Shown here: one piece after another, positions 1 to 9,667 of the stretch | Position numbering within the stretch: position 1 is the first letter of the stretch | Layout of the letters: each line of letters starts with the position of its first letter | Assembly: GCA_020426325.1 (NCBI GenBank) | Contig: JAGQQG010000006.1 | Location: forward strand, 1-64,000 | Length of the DNA stretch: 64,000 nucleotides | From: Planctomycetaceae bacterium | GTDB lineage: Bacteria > Planctomycetota > Planctomycetia > Planctomycetales > Planctomycetaceae | Direction: 5' to 3' | The notes under the pieces: generated by a model | What the model saw: the letters and a program-made list of their open reading frames with translations, nothing else | What the model was told of the DNA's origin: nothing | Database searches by the model: none | Translations under genes and position numbers: made by a program

Positions 1-368
1 CAGTTGTGTGGTCCACGCGGCGAGCGTGCAGGATCGTGACGGGGCGAAGTGGGTCTTGGCCCGAGCGACATTCGACTTCGCCCGCCTGCGGATCATTCGC
101 GCGGACGCAGGGTACGCCGGTCGCCTGGAGCGCTGGGTGCGTCGGTCATGCCTCTGGTCGTTGGAGATCATCCGCCGCACCTCAAAAGGCTTTGTGGTCC
201 TGCCCAAACGATGGGTCGTGGAACGCACGTTCGCCTGGCTGGGAAAGTACCGCCGGTTGTCAAAGGACTACGAAATTCTCGAAGCCTCCAGTGAAGCATT
301 CATCTACGTCGCCATGATCCACATCATGGTCAGACGACTCAACTAACCCTTTTCAAACGCGTTCTTAG
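1..368 (+). mobile_element. Right end of an IS5-family insertion sequence (truncated by window edge)
   Basis: The stretch holds the 3' part of a transposase gene followed by a short tail that ends in the sequence CCCTTTTCAAACGCGTTCTT just after the stop codon. That tail is a plausible terminal inverted repeat, but the left end lies outside the window, so neither the inverted repeat nor a target duplication can be checked. The limit near 368 is an estimate. The cstA gene begins only 17 bases later, so the element may have landed in the cstA promoter region and could influence its transcription (inference). Confidence 0.6.
2..346 (+). CDS. IS5-family transposase, C-terminal part
   Basis: The reading frame is open to the window edge, so only about the last 114 residues are visible. 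The end [18 protein letters not shown] followed by a DYE motif and a final MIHIMVRRL is the typical C-terminus of IS5-family (IS1031/IS427 type) DDE transposases, with the catalytic Glu in VVERTFAWL. The enzyme would cut and paste the element through its DDE site. The visible part has no frameshift or internal stop, so this copy may be intact, but the first two catalytic Asp residues lie mostly outside the window. Confidence 0.85.
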   Translation, partial: SCVVHAASVQDRDGAKWVLARATFDFARLRIIRADAGYAGRLERWVRRSCLWSLEIIRRTSKGFVVLPKRWVVERTFAWLGKYRRLSKDYEILEASSEAFIYVAMIHIMVRRLN

Positions 369-384
369 ATCCGGGGAATCACTG

Positions 385-2304
385 ATGCAGACATTGTTGA
401 TCGCGCTGGGGGCGTTGGTGGGATATGTGATCGCCTATCACACCTATGGTCGATGGCTGGCGAAGAAGGTTTTTAAGCTCGATCCGCAGGCAACCGTTCC
501 GAGTGTTGAGCTCAATGATGACCGGGATTTTGTCCCGACGAACAAGTCGGTTCTTTTTGGACATCATTTCACATCGATTGCAGGGACGGGGCCGATCGTT
601 GGACCGGCCATTGCGGTGATGTGGGGTTGGCTCCCTGCATTGGTCTGGGTGTTGGTTGGTTCAATCCTCGTGGGGGCGGTTCACGATTTCGGTGCTCTCG
701 TGGTTTCGATGCGGAGTCGCGGTCAGACGGTGGGCGATGTGGCGGGGCGCGTGCTCAACAAGCGAGTGAGACTGCTGTTCCTGCTGATCCTGTTCATGGC
801 GCTGACTATCGTGCTGGCTATCTTCGGGCTGGTGATCGCGGCCGTCTTCAGGCAGTATCCCGCGTCGATTTTTCCCTGCGTCGTGCAGATTCCGATCGCC
901 ATCGGGATCGGCTTCTGGCTGCATCGCAAGGGGATGAACCTCCTGGTACCGTCGATCCTGGCTTTGACGGTGATGTATCTGACAGTCATTTTCGGCGACG
1001 AAAACACACTCACTGGAATTGCGGCGTTCGATCGAATTGGCGAGTATCTGCACGCGTTCAACATGGCTTTGGCCGCGTGGCCGACCATCGTCTGGGTCGC
1101 AGTGCTGCTGTTATATTCCTACGTGGCTTCAGTTCTGCCCGTATGGATTCTGTTGCAGCCTCGGGACTATATCAACTCGTTGCAGTTGATCTCTGCGTTG
1201 GGTTTGATCGTGATCGGGCTGGCGGTCGCGGGGTTGACTGGTGGCGCGCCCGTCGACCCGTCGGGAGTTCGACCTCCACTGGAAATTGTCGCTCCGGCCG
1301 TTCGTGCCAACCCGCCGGGGGCTCCCGTGCTGATTCCCTTTCTGTTCATCACGATCGCCTGTGGGGCATGCAGCGGGTTCCATTGTCTAGTCTCCTCCGG
1401 CACTTCCAGCAAGCAAATCAAATGTGAGACTGACGCTCAGTTCGTGGGATACGGATCAATGTTGACCGAGGGCTTTCTCGCAGTGATCGTGATCCTTGCC
1501 TGTGTTGCAGGTTTGGGACTCGGAATCCCGGGAACAGACGGCGGCATTCTCACTGGCTCAGCGGCTTATGATCTGCGTTACGCCGAATGGAACTCGAAAC
1601 TCGGCCCGCTGGTCGCTGCCTTTGTGGATGGCTCGGCCAATTTTCTGAAGGCGATGAATGTGCCCGCTGGTGTATCGGTTGCACTCATGGGAGTGCTGGT
1701 CGCCTCATTTGCCGGAACGACGCTGGACACGGCTTGCCGTCTGCAGCGGTACGTGATTCAGGAGTTGGCCGGGACGTTCGTGTCAGCGAATGATCGTACA
1801 GGACCGTCGCTGAACCCGCTGGTCTGGCTGACGGACAAGCATGGAGCGACGATCTTCGCTGTCGTGCTCGCAACGATCATCGCAGCCTTGCCGGCGCCGG
1901 GGGACTCCTGGGGCTGGGCGACCGCAGGTAAGGGGGGGCTGATCCTGTGGCCCTTGTTCGGGGCGACGAATCAACTGCTGGCCGGTCTGTCGTTTCTGGT
2001 GATCTCGTTCTTCCTCTGGCGACGCAACGTGCCGGTCTGGTTTATCACAATCCCCATGATCTTCATGTTGATCATGCCTGCCTGGGCGATGCTGTCCGAA
2101 CTCCCCAACTGGCTGCATCCCGCGCCCCTGCCGGACGGCACCACACCGGCGACCAACTGGGTCGTCGTCTTCGTGGGAGTTGCAACATTACTGCTGGAAG
2201 CCTGGATGATCGTCGAAGCGGCCCTGCTCTGGCCCCGAGTGCGAGGAGTGCTCGAGGAACGCCTGCCCCCGCTCTCACAAGTTGCTGGAGTGGTGTCAGA
2301 ATAA
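385..2304 (+). CDS. cstA: Carbon starvation protein A, peptide/pyruvate transporter
   Basis: This 639-residue protein is strongly hydrophobic with many predicted membrane segments from residue 1 to the C-terminus. Residues 59-70 read GHHFTSIAGTGP, the hallmark of the CstA family, followed by a WGWLPALVWVLVGSI segment. Family members (E. coli CstA and BtsT) are inner-membrane carriers for peptides or pyruvate induced by carbon limitation. Length is close to the shorter CstA class (E. coli CstA is about 700). The start is the ATG soon after the IS5-type element. The gene ends 26 bases before the convergent hflX stop. Substrate cannot be told from sequence. Confidence 0.95.
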   Translation: MQTLLIALGALVGYVIAYHTYGRWLAKKVFKLDPQATVPSVELNDDRDFVPTNKSVLFGHHFTSIAGTGPIVGPAIAVMWGWLPALVWVLVGSILVGAVHDFGALVVSMRSRGQTVGDVAGRVLNKRVRLLFLLILFMALTIVLAIFGLVIAAVFRQYPASIFPCVVQIPIAIGIGFWLHRKGMNLLVPSILALTVMYLTVIFGDENTLTGIAAFDRIGEYLHAFNMALAAWPTIVWVAVLLLYSYVASVLPVWILLQPRDYINSLQLISALGLIVIGLAVAGLTGGAPVDPSGVRPPLEIVAPAVRANPPGAPVLIPFLFITIACGACSGFHCLVSSGTSSKQIKCETDAQFVGYGSMLTEGFLAVIVILACVAGLGLGIPGTDGGILTGSAAYDLRYAEWNSKLGPLVAAFVDGSANFLKAMNVPAGVSVALMGVLVASFAGTTLDTACRLQRYVIQELAGTFVSANDRTGPSLNPLVWLTDKHGATIFAVVLATIIAALPAPGDSWGWATAGKGGLILWPLFGATNQLLAGLSFLVISFFLWRRNVPVWFITIPMIFMLIMPAWAMLSELPNWLHPAPLPDGTTPATNWVVVFVGVATLLLEAWMIVEAALLWPRVRGVLEERLPPLSQVAGVVSE

Positions 2305-2330
2305 GATCAGAACTGGGTCGAGCGGGTTGA

Positions 2331-3632
2331 TCACTCTCGGTGGCCGTTCAACAAAGTTACAGTCGTGCCTTCTTCAGCAATGCTGGCAGCGAGTTTGCGA
2401 GGGAGGCGGCAGGAGAGGGTGACGCGGCTGTCGTTGTATTCGCGGTCGGTGACGTCAGCATGTTCGGCGAGCCAGGCGAAGAGACGACCGTTACCGACGC
2501 TCGTCTCGATTTGGGCGTTGAGATAGCCCTCACCCAGTCGCTCGGCGACGGCCGCTTCGAGCTTCTCCAGACCAATCCGCTGGGCAGCACTAACGGTGAT
2601 GCCCTCGGAGTATTTCGACCGGAGGATGTCGATCGTGGTTCGGTCCGGGACGTTATCGAGCTTGTTGAAGACCAGGATCGGATGTTCGCTGTCGACGCCG
2701 ATATCATTCAGCACGCTGTTGACCGTCTTGATGTGCTTTTCCGCATCGGGGTGGCTGGCATCGACGACATGCAGCAGTAGATCGGCATGTCGGGCCTCTG
2801 CAAGTGTCGAGCGGAATGAAGCCACCAGATGGTGGGGCAGGTTGCTGATGAACCCGACAGTGTCACTGAGCAGAACGTCACCCCAGTTTGGCAGCGTCCA
2901 TTTTCGTGTGCGGGTATCGAGCGTGGCGAAGAGTTGATCCGCGATGTAGACGTCAGCTCCGGTGAGCGCATTCATCAATGTGCTCTTGCCGGCGTTCGTA
3001 TAACCGACAAGCGAAACCGTCATGTGATCACGACGGCCAGCGACAGTCCGTTCCCGGCGCTGCTCAACCTCTTTGATTTTTCGCTTGAGTTCAGCGATGC
3101 GGCGATCGACGAGACGACGGTCGGTTTCGAGCTGTTTTTCACCCGGACCACGACCGCTGCCGATGCCGCCTTCGATGCGTTCGAGGTGGGTCCACATGCG
3201 GGTCAGGCGTGGCCGCATGTAAAGGAGTTGGGCCAACTCGACCTGCAGGCGGGCCTCGTAACTGCGGGCATGGGTCGCGAAGATATCGAGGATCACCTCA
3301 CTACGGTCCACCACGACGGTCCCGGTTTCATCCTCGATGGCTTTCCCCTGTGCGGGAGACAGGTTCGCATCGAAAGCAATGAGATCAGCATCTGTCTGTT
3401 CAATCAGTTGCTTGACCTCAGCGACCTTCCCGCTGCCGATATAGGTGGCCGGATTGGGTTTGTCGCGGACTTGCAGAACGGTGCCGACAACTTCTGCATC
3501 AGCCGTCTCAAGCAGCCCGGTTATTTCATCGAAGGCACGCTCGCGCTCGTCACGCCGTTCGGGAGGGAGAACTCCCACGAGAACGGCTCGTTTGGATCCT
3601 ACCTTGAGTTCTTCGCGTTTTGGGTCTGCCAA
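2331..3632 (-). CDS. hflX: Ribosome-associated GTPase HflX
   Basis: The 433-residue product has the HflX N-terminal domain, then a glycine-rich linker (GGIGSGRGPGEKQLETDRR) characteristic of the family, a coiled helical stretch, and a GTPase domain with the P-loop GYTNAGKST near residue 212, DTVGF as G3 and NKLD as G4. HflX splits and rescues stalled 70S ribosomes in the cytoplasm. The frame begins with TTG at 3632. No ATG lies upstream in frame, and a GGAG sits about ten bases before it, so TTG initiation is likely. Its stop lies close to the convergent cstA stop. Confidence 0.95.
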   Translation of the reverse strand: MADPKREELKVGSKRAVLVGVLPPERRDERERAFDEITGLLETADAEVVGTVLQVRDKPNPATYIGSGKVAEVKQLIEQTDADLIAFDANLSPAQGKAIEDETGTVVVDRSEVILDIFATHARSYEARLQVELAQLLYMRPRLTRMWTHLERIEGGIGSGRGPGEKQLETDRRLVDRRIAELKRKIKEVEQRRERTVAGRRDHMTVSLVGYTNAGKSTLMNALTGADVYIADQLFATLDTRTRKWTLPNWGDVLLSDTVGFISNLPHHLVASFRSTLAEARHADLLLHVVDASHPDAEKHIKTVNSVLNDIGVDSEHPILVFNKLDNVPDRTTIDILRSKYSEGITVSAAQRIGLEKLEAAVAERLGEGYLNAQIETSVGNGRLFAWLAEHADVTDREYNDSRVTLSCRLPRKLAASIAEEGTTVTLLNGHRE

Positions 3633-3798
3633 GTGGAGAATGCTCCTGCGACGGGAATCGAATCAGTCAAAAAAGTGGGATAAGCTTCTACTCGCCGTGC
3701 GTTGGCTCATCCTCTCGGAGAAGGACACGACAACCGAGGAATGGTTCAGCGGAAACCTCAACGGATCTCTGCCAGACAGTTCGCGGCCAAGCGACTGA

Positions 3799-4209
3799 TC
3801 ACTCCTTGTTTTTGACGAGGGTCACACAATTCCCTTTGTCATTATACTCAAGAGAGGTGAGGAAGGATTCCATCAATTTGATGCCGCGACCGCTCGCCTT
3901 GTCGAGATTCTCCTCCAGCGTCGGGTCCGGGACGTCTGCAAGGTCGAAGCCGTCCCCCTCGTCCTCGATTTGGACCCAGGCCTTTTCGTTGTCGACCTGA
4001 CAACGAACGAAGACTTTTTTCGCGGGGTTGCGTTTGTTGCCATGTTTGATGGCATTGACGACAGCTTCCTCGATTGCCAGTCGCATCACGAAAACATCTC
4101 GGCTCGAGTAGCCAAATTCCTCGATCGCACTGACGATTCGATCCTGTAGTTCCTGCGCAGCGGGAGTGTCGCCGATGAGAGTGACGTCAAACTCTTGCGA
4201 TTGCGACAT
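3799..4209 (-). CDS. RsbW-like anti-sigma factor / histidine kinase-type ATPase
   Basis: The 136-residue protein is a stand-alone GHKL ATPase domain. It has an N-box (EEAVVNAIKHGN, about residues 48-59), a G1 box EDEGDGFD and a glycine-rich lid ASGRGIKLM. Such proteins bind a sigma factor or another target and phosphorylate a partner STAS-domain antagonist on Ser. A STAS gene lies immediately upstream on the same strand, which fits a partner-switching pair. No dedicated sigma factor or PP2C phosphatase is encoded next to it, so the target is unknown. Confidence 0.88.
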   Translation of the reverse strand: MSQSQEFDVTLIGDTPAAQELQDRIVSAIEEFGYSSRDVFVMRLAIEEAVVNAIKHGNKRNPAKKVFVRCQVDNEKAWVQIEDEGDGFDLADVPDPTLEENLDKASGRGIKLMESFLTSLEYNDKGNCVTLVKNKE

Positions 4210-4306
4210 CAGCGAACCAGAGACTGTGGACGGAACTCCGTAATAAACTGCGAAACTGAGGACTCAGCCGATGATCCCTGCCGGAGAATCATAGTGGGGC
4301 TGCTGA

Positions 4307-4663
4307 CTAGATCCCCGCCAGGGCCTGATCCTGGTCGTCCTTAATGTCGAAGACCTGATTCAGCTTGGTGATGGCGAAAACTTCGTAAATATCCGGTCGA
4401 ATCGAACAGAGCCGGAGTTTTCCGCCTGCGGTCTTCACCTTCTTGTCCATGGTGATGAGCTTGCCGAGGGCTGCACTCGAAAGATACTCGACGTTGGAAA
4501 AGTCGAGTATGATTTTCTTGCGTCCATCGTCTTCGACGAGCCCGAAGAGTTGGTTTCCGATGATCTGAATGTTGGTTTCATCCAGAATCTTCTTGTCGAC
4601 AAACTTGGCGACGGTCACATCACCGATCGTCTCAATGTCCAGTCGGCGTTTGCCGGATCCCAT
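4307..4663 (-). CDS. STAS-domain anti-sigma factor antagonist
   Basis: This 118-residue protein is a single STAS domain. The segment NVEYLSSAALGKL holds the conserved serine that partner kinases phosphorylate in SpoIIAA/RsbV-like antagonists. It lies 97 bases upstream of the RsbW-like gene on the same strand, so the two are probably co-transcribed and act as a switch: the unphosphorylated antagonist captures the kinase and frees its target. This role follows from the family and is not shown directly. The start is an ATG at 4663. Confidence 0.9.
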   Translation of the reverse strand: MGSGKRRLDIETIGDVTVAKFVDKKILDETNIQIIGNQLFGLVEDDGRKKIILDFSNVEYLSSAALGKLITMDKKVKTAGGKLRLCSIRPDIYEVFAITKLNQVFDIKDDQDQALAGI

Positions 4664-4903
4664 GGTACGTTTTCCGGGGAAGGTTCGCTGATGATAAGGT
4701 CTGCTGATGACACAGCGGGCCGGTCGTCCCTATTTACCGTCAGCACCTGACGGAGAGTGAGAAAGGTTTGTTCATCGCTCCCTGATGCGACAACAACGAA
4801 TTCTCACCAAAGACATTTATCGGCAGAAATCACTATCACTTTCCTTCCCAGCGGTGTCAAGCGAACGTCGTTGACGAGAGAACCGGAACGGACAGACCCA
4901 TTC

Positions 4904-5848
4904 ATGAAGTTTGAGCCTGCACTGCTGCAAAAATGCTGGTTCCTCGCGGGTCCCACAGCCTGCGGGAAGACCGACACAGGTTTACTGCTCGCTGAACGGC
5001 TCGGGGCCGAGATCATCGGTTTGGATTCGATGTCTCTGTACCGAGGGATGGATCTCGGCACTGCCAAGCCGACTGCCGAGGAACGCTGCCGTGTCCCACA
5101 TCATCTCATCGACGTACTGGACCCGCATGAGGAGTTCACAGTTGCGGACTATGTTCATCAGTCAGAGGCAGTTTGCCGCGAGATTCTGGACCGGGGAAAG
5201 GTGCCGCTGTTTGTCGGTGGGACCGGCTTGTACCTGCGTGGACTGCTTCGGGGTGTCTTCGCAGCACCTCCGGCCGACTGGCAATTGCGTGGACAGTTGG
5301 AAGAACGTGCCCAACGAGAAGGCCACGAGGTTCTGCACAGTGAGTTACAAAGAGTCGATCCCCCCGCTGCGGCCCGTCTGCACCCCAATGATCTCCGCCG
5401 GGTCGTGCGGGCACTGGAGGTATTCTATCTCACCGGCACTCCTGCATCTCAGCAACAGCGGGAGCAGCCCTTGCCAATCGAACAACGACCACCGCATGTC
5501 TATTGGCTCTCTCCGCCACGCGATTGGTTATATGAGCGGATCAATCGACGCGTTGTCAGCATGATTGAGGCGGGATGGGTCGATGAGGTCCGAACCCTCT
5601 TGGAGCGAGATCAGGGGCTGAGTCGCACTGCTCGGCAGGCGCTCGGCTATCAGGAACTCATCGCGTACCTTAACGGTGAGTGTTCGCTCGAGGGTGCCAT
5701 TCAATTGATTCAGACGCGGACCCGTCAGTTCGCCAAACGGCAGCACACCTGGTTTCGCAACCTTGAGGAGTGCCAGCCGATCGAAATCACCGGCCATGAG
5801 ACCGCAGAGGAAGTTGCGGCTCGGTTGCTCACCTGTGAATCAGCCTGA
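4904..5848 (+). CDS. miaA: tRNA dimethylallyltransferase
   Basis: The enzyme transfers a dimethylallyl group to A37 of tRNAs that read UNN codons. The N-terminus carries the P-loop GPTACGKT, followed by GLDSMSLYRGMDLGTAKP, which matches the family's D(S)xQxYrg...GTAKP region, and the VGGTGLYLRGLL motif. The frame is open upstream to 4757, but the ATG at 4904 places the P-loop about 14 residues from the start, as in other MiaA proteins, giving 314 residues (normal length). It is divergent from the STAS gene. Confidence 0.96.
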   Translation: MKFEPALLQKCWFLAGPTACGKTDTGLLLAERLGAEIIGLDSMSLYRGMDLGTAKPTAEERCRVPHHLIDVLDPHEEFTVADYVHQSEAVCREILDRGKVPLFVGGTGLYLRGLLRGVFAAPPADWQLRGQLEERAQREGHEVLHSELQRVDPPAAARLHPNDLRRVVRALEVFYLTGTPASQQQREQPLPIEQRPPHVYWLSPPRDWLYERINRRVVSMIEAGWVDEVRTLLERDQGLSRTARQALGYQELIAYLNGECSLEGAIQLIQTRTRQFAKRQHTWFRNLEECQPIEITGHETAEEVAARLLTCESA

Positions 5849-6023
5849 CTGGCACACCGCGTGCAACCGGTTGTTCGTTCGAGAGAGATCAGTGACTCAT
5901 CCTTCATAATTTGTCACTTTTTGACTCAAAAAATGGCTGAATGGGGCCTGAGCGACGCCCCGCAGATGCTTTACGAGATTGTAATTCTTTCAATCTGCAT
6001 CCCCTGACTTGCAAAGGAATGAG

Positions 6024-8069
6024 ATGGGTACACAGACACCCCTGCAAACGGAATCCTTCACTCGAACGCCTTATGGATTTCACCGTCGAGGGTTGATTGA
6101 CGCGCCGGTGAGAGAGACCACGTCCAATGGTCATGGTCGGACTTTCTTGTGGTCGAGCCAGGCAGAGTTGATTCAGGCATTTGTGGGTTATGCTCAGTCT
6201 CAACTCATCGAAACCGCACAACCGCTCAGTCATATCCGCAGTGCCGGGCCACTTGCAGACCGGGCCCTCGATTGGCTCCACCGCAGTGGGTTCTCCATTG
6301 ACGATGTGCATCGGTTGCAGTTCGGACTCTACACCACCCCGGCTGATGTCGAGCGGTTTCTCACGAGCGTCGGATTCACCCATGCTCATGTTGACAGCAC
6401 TCGGTTCGGGAACGAACTTGAACACATGCTGCAGCAGGAATGGTCAGGATGTCTGGTCGTGCCGTTGCGAGATCGATTCGGTGAGATTGTCGATCTTGGT
6501 TTTGTGAGCTTCGACCGCGACGCTCATCCGACGATGCAGTGGTTACGTGGAGCAACAGATACGGGCATAGTGGCTTATGGTCTTGATCAGGTCCTGTCCC
6601 ATCGGGCTTCCGGCTCTCAGAAAGATCAGCGGTCTTTGATACTCGTCGATGAAGTCATTGACGCCCTCTCTCTGCAATGCCGAGGATTCAAGAATGTGGC
6701 CGCCGTCGGTGAATTGGAGGAGATGTCTTCCCAACGCTGGGATGCTTTGTTTGACCTTGGGGTTTCTCGTGTCGATCTCGTCTTCCGCAATCGGGCTGCA
6801 CAGCAATCACAGATTCGCCATTTCCTGACGACTCGTCTCCGAGCGATTCGCTGTCCGGAAGTTCATGTCTTTGACTCAACCCAGTTCGGCCCCGGTGAAT
6901 CGGCCTCCGAGTTCGTCACGCGACAGGGACGGGATGCGTTTCACCGTCTCCTCGAAGGCCGTGCTTACGTGCGTCGACAATGGGTCGAGCCCGACTTTGG
7001 CCGACCTCTGCCAAATGAACAGAGAAGACAAGCGATCGCCTTCCAATCGGAACGATACTGGGCAGCCATCGATCATCGTCTGCACTCGATCGCCGACCAG
7101 ACAGACAGCGTCGAATGTCGGCAGATGGCGGAGGACATCGCACAGGCGCTGGCGACCGGGGATTTCGATGGAGCACATCAGATGCTCGATCGTTGGCAGA
7201 TCGCACGTTGGCAGAACGTCATCTCTGCGCCTGAGTCGCCCACTTCCGCCTTCAGCGTGGATGCAGCACTCGATGTCGTCTGTTCGACAGAGATTGATGA
7301 TCACCGGCTCACCTGGCATGACAGTTCCGCGGAGACGATGACGTCAGATGTCACACTGATTCGGACGACGAACGATCGCCAACGGACCGAACGCCTGATT
7401 GAGGTCCTGCTGAATGATCTTCGAGCCGAAGATGATGGTTTGAATATCGTCGTCTGCGAGGAGGGGGTCCATCGATTTGTGACGCTCATGATTCATGCGA
7501 TGGTCCAGGAGCAGGCCGCAGGCGTTGGCCTCTCGGTCATCGAGGTTGCAGCCCGGTTGCGTGGTGAGGAACCGCAGGGCGGATTCCGGGACAAACCCTG
7601 GCTGGTGGATGAAGCCGTCGATCAAATGTATGCATGGTCCAGCCGACTCTGCTTTATCGATCGGGCGGACATCGAAAGTGAACTGTCTCAACAGCTGCAT
7701 CATTTACATCTTCAGAATGGACCGATCGCGGGCCTCTACTTTGATTTGGCGCATGTGCAGATCGTCGAGAACCGGACCAGTTCAAACCGGGAAATGAGGA
7801 TTGGCACAAGAACGCTTGAGCAGCTTGCTCATGACTTTGACTGTTCCGTTGTGGCTTCTATGTCCGGTCAATGGGCCGAAATGTCTGCAACCCGCCGAAC
7901 AGAGCATGAGTCAACGAAAGCTGTTTGGCGACAAGCCGGACGATTCGCTGAGCGTTTGACTCCGATCCTTGGGACCGATCGACAGGGTCTTCAGGACTTT
8001 CGTTCGCTGCTGCGTCACTGGATCGTCCAGACCGAGCGACGCACCCGATTCGTCCCACAGGCTGTCTAA
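6024..8069 (+). CDS. Degenerate DnaG/DnaB-like primase-helicase protein
   Basis: The 681-residue product reads like a primase-helicase fusion with lost catalytic motifs. Residues about 75-200 follow the DnaG core (ALDWLHRSGFSIDDVHRLQF, then WSGCLVVPLRDRFGEIVDLG). Residues about 205-260 resemble a TOPRIM domain (LILVDEVIDALSLQCRGFKN), but the DxD metal site is replaced by VFRN. The C-terminal third resembles a DnaB RecA fold: a possible Walker B-like GLYFDLAHVQIVE near 570 and RTLEQLAHDFDCSVVASMS near 600, while the Walker A position reads IRTTNDRQRTE with no GKT. It may be a structural or regulatory replication protein. The ATG at 6024 has AAAGGA upstream. Confidence 0.6.
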   Translation: MGTQTPLQTESFTRTPYGFHRRGLIDAPVRETTSNGHGRTFLWSSQAELIQAFVGYAQSQLIETAQPLSHIRSAGPLADRALDWLHRSGFSIDDVHRLQFGLYTTPADVERFLTSVGFTHAHVDSTRFGNELEHMLQQEWSGCLVVPLRDRFGEIVDLGFVSFDRDAHPTMQWLRGATDTGIVAYGLDQVLSHRASGSQKDQRSLILVDEVIDALSLQCRGFKNVAAVGELEEMSSQRWDALFDLGVSRVDLVFRNRAAQQSQIRHFLTTRLRAIRCPEVHVFDSTQFGPGESASEFVTRQGRDAFHRLLEGRAYVRRQWVEPDFGRPLPNEQRRQAIAFQSERYWAAIDHRLHSIADQTDSVECRQMAEDIAQALATGDFDGAHQMLDRWQIARWQNVISAPESPTSAFSVDAALDVVCSTEIDDHRLTWHDSSAETMTSDVTLIRTTNDRQRTERLIEVLLNDLRAEDDGLNIVVCEEGVHRFVTLMIHAMVQEQAAGVGLSVIEVAARLRGEEPQGGFRDKPWLVDEAVDQMYAWSSRLCFIDRADIESELSQQLHHLHLQNGPIAGLYFDLAHVQIVENRTSSNREMRIGTRTLEQLAHDFDCSVVASMSGQWAEMSATRRTEHESTKAVWRQAGRFAERLTPILGTDRQGLQDFRSLLRHWIVQTERRTRFVPQAV

Positions 8070-8158
8070 AATGTAGCGGTTGACCGCAGTTCAAACAGTA
8101 CGTCCGTCTTGAGAGATTGGGCGTGCTGTTTCTCTTTGATCTCTCGAATGGTCGGAGA

Positions 8159-9124
8159 TCACGGAAGAAATGCGTCGAGGAGCATCAGTTCCTCGTGTGG
8201 TGTGATCACGACATGATCACGGTCCGCAGGCAACAACACAGTCTGCCCAAGGGACAGGTTCAATTCGTCCTCACCTGCTTGCAATGTTCCGCTGCCGGCG
8301 AGAACCATCAGCACGTGACAGGCATCATCCTGCCTGAGAGAGAAGGGCCGGGAACTTCGATGACGTTGCAGGACGAATTCCGACGATCGCACGAGTTCCT
8401 CGTGATCATGATCGCTGCTCAACAGCACAGGCTGGATCGGTGCGACCGGCCCGCGATCGAAGTCAATGCAGTGAAGAGCCTCTTTGAGATGCAGTTGTCG
8501 TGGCTGTCCATCCGCTCCAAGCCGTCCCCAGTCGTAGAGACGGAATGTCAGGTCACTCGACTGCTGAATTTCGGCCAGAAGCACCCCCTCACCAATCGCA
8601 TGCACGGTCCCGGCAGGGACGAACACACAGTCTCCCGGGCGGACTTGGATGCGATGCAGCAACTGTTCAACGGTGCCGTCCTGGAGTGCCGTGGTCATGT
8701 CCTTGGCGGTCACGCCTGATTTCAGTCCGACAAAGATTTCGCTGTTGGATTGAGCATCCAGAATCACCCAGGCTTCGGTCTTCCCGTTTTCTGTCGGGTC
8801 AAACGCCTTCGCCTGTCGATCGTCCGGATGGACCTGAACCGAAAGTACGTCCGCTGCATCGAGGAATTTGACCAGCAGAGGGAACTGGTTCCGTCCCGCA
8901 TGGCGGCCCAGAAGCGGCACATTCTGCTGAATGACGAGTTCCGAAAGACTCAGTCCGTCAAAATCTCCCCTGCTGACGATCGTCTGATCACCGCCATGAT
9001 CAGCGATTTCCCAGCTCTCTGCATAGTCCGCTTCCGGACCGATCGGTTTGTGCAACATCGACCCTAACCGCCGTCCTCCCCAGCGGATCCGTTTTAACAG
9101 CGGGTGAAAGGTCAATGGCTTCAT
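8159..9124 (-). CDS. manA: Mannose-6-phosphate isomerase, class I
   Basis: The 321-residue cupin enzyme interconverts mannose 6-phosphate and fructose 6-phosphate. Visible family features are KIRWGGRRL-like N-terminus, the zinc-site segment SVQVHPDDRQA, EAWVILDA, and GDCVFVPAGTVHAIGEG, which carries a further metal-binding His. Length matches the short class found in Firmicutes and planctomycetes. It supplies or drains mannose for glycan synthesis. It stands alone between two plus-strand genes, with its start ATG at 9124. Confidence 0.93.
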   Translation of the reverse strand: MKPLTFHPLLKRIRWGGRRLGSMLHKPIGPEADYAESWEIADHGGDQTIVSRGDFDGLSLSELVIQQNVPLLGRHAGRNQFPLLVKFLDAADVLSVQVHPDDRQAKAFDPTENGKTEAWVILDAQSNSEIFVGLKSGVTAKDMTTALQDGTVEQLLHRIQVRPGDCVFVPAGTVHAIGEGVLLAEIQQSSDLTFRLYDWGRLGADGQPRQLHLKEALHCIDFDRGPVAPIQPVLLSSDHDHEELVRSSEFVLQRHRSSRPFSLRQDDACHVLMVLAGSGTLQAGEDELNLSLGQTVLLPADRDHVVITPHEELMLLDAFLP

Positions 9125-9329
9125 CTGGTCGAAATTCGCAGGTCAATGTGGTGTTTTGTTCAGGGATCGGTCAAGTCTGAGGGGGACCGCAGGCATCTTA
9201 GATTCGAGTAGACCTCCCACCGACGATTTGCAACATTCGGGACTCTCACTCACTCCCCACACAGTTTCGTCCTTCACCCAACGCGGTCACTCTGCCTGAA
9301 AAAGCAGAGAGATTGCGGCCAGACAACAC

Positions 9330-9617
9330 ATGATCAAAGCCTCCACGTTCATTTTGTTGCTGACGATCGCCGTTGTCTCAATGCCCGGCTGCGCTGCGAT
9401 GAAGTCGAGTGCCTCACAGGCCATGACATCCATGCGTCCCGGCAACGGTGATTATCACGACACGACTGGTGACAGCAGCGATCCCTGGGTCCAGGAAGCA
9501 GGAGCTGAGGCGCGAGTGAATCATCCCCGAGAGAAGGATCCCGAACCACCCTGGATGAGAAACTTCCTGATGTCGCAAAAAGCACGTGACATCGAAAGCA
9601 ATCTCGGGATTGAGTAG
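9330..9617 (+). CDS. Small lipoprotein of unknown function
   Basis: The 95-residue product has a positively charged start, a hydrophobic stretch, and a lipobox SMPGC with Cys at residue 21, so it should be lipid-anchored. The mature part is polar and acidic, with a WMRNFL segment near the C-terminus, and contains no domain I recognise. It is a single gene between the divergent manA start and the convergent receiver gene. Reality of the gene is supported by the lipobox and by an intact frame ending just before the next gene. Confidence 0.7.
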   Translation: MIKASTFILLLTIAVVSMPGCAAMKSSASQAMTSMRPGNGDYHDTTGDSSDPWVQEAGAEARVNHPREKDPEPPWMRNFLMSQKARDIESNLGIE

Positions 9618-9667
9618 TCACAAAGCAGTCACCTTTTGTTCTGTCGTTGGAATTGTCCGACAGCGAA

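Noticed and set aside
3644..3666. T-arm-like sequence before hflX
   Set aside because: Only the T-loop pattern is present; the rest of a tRNA is missing.
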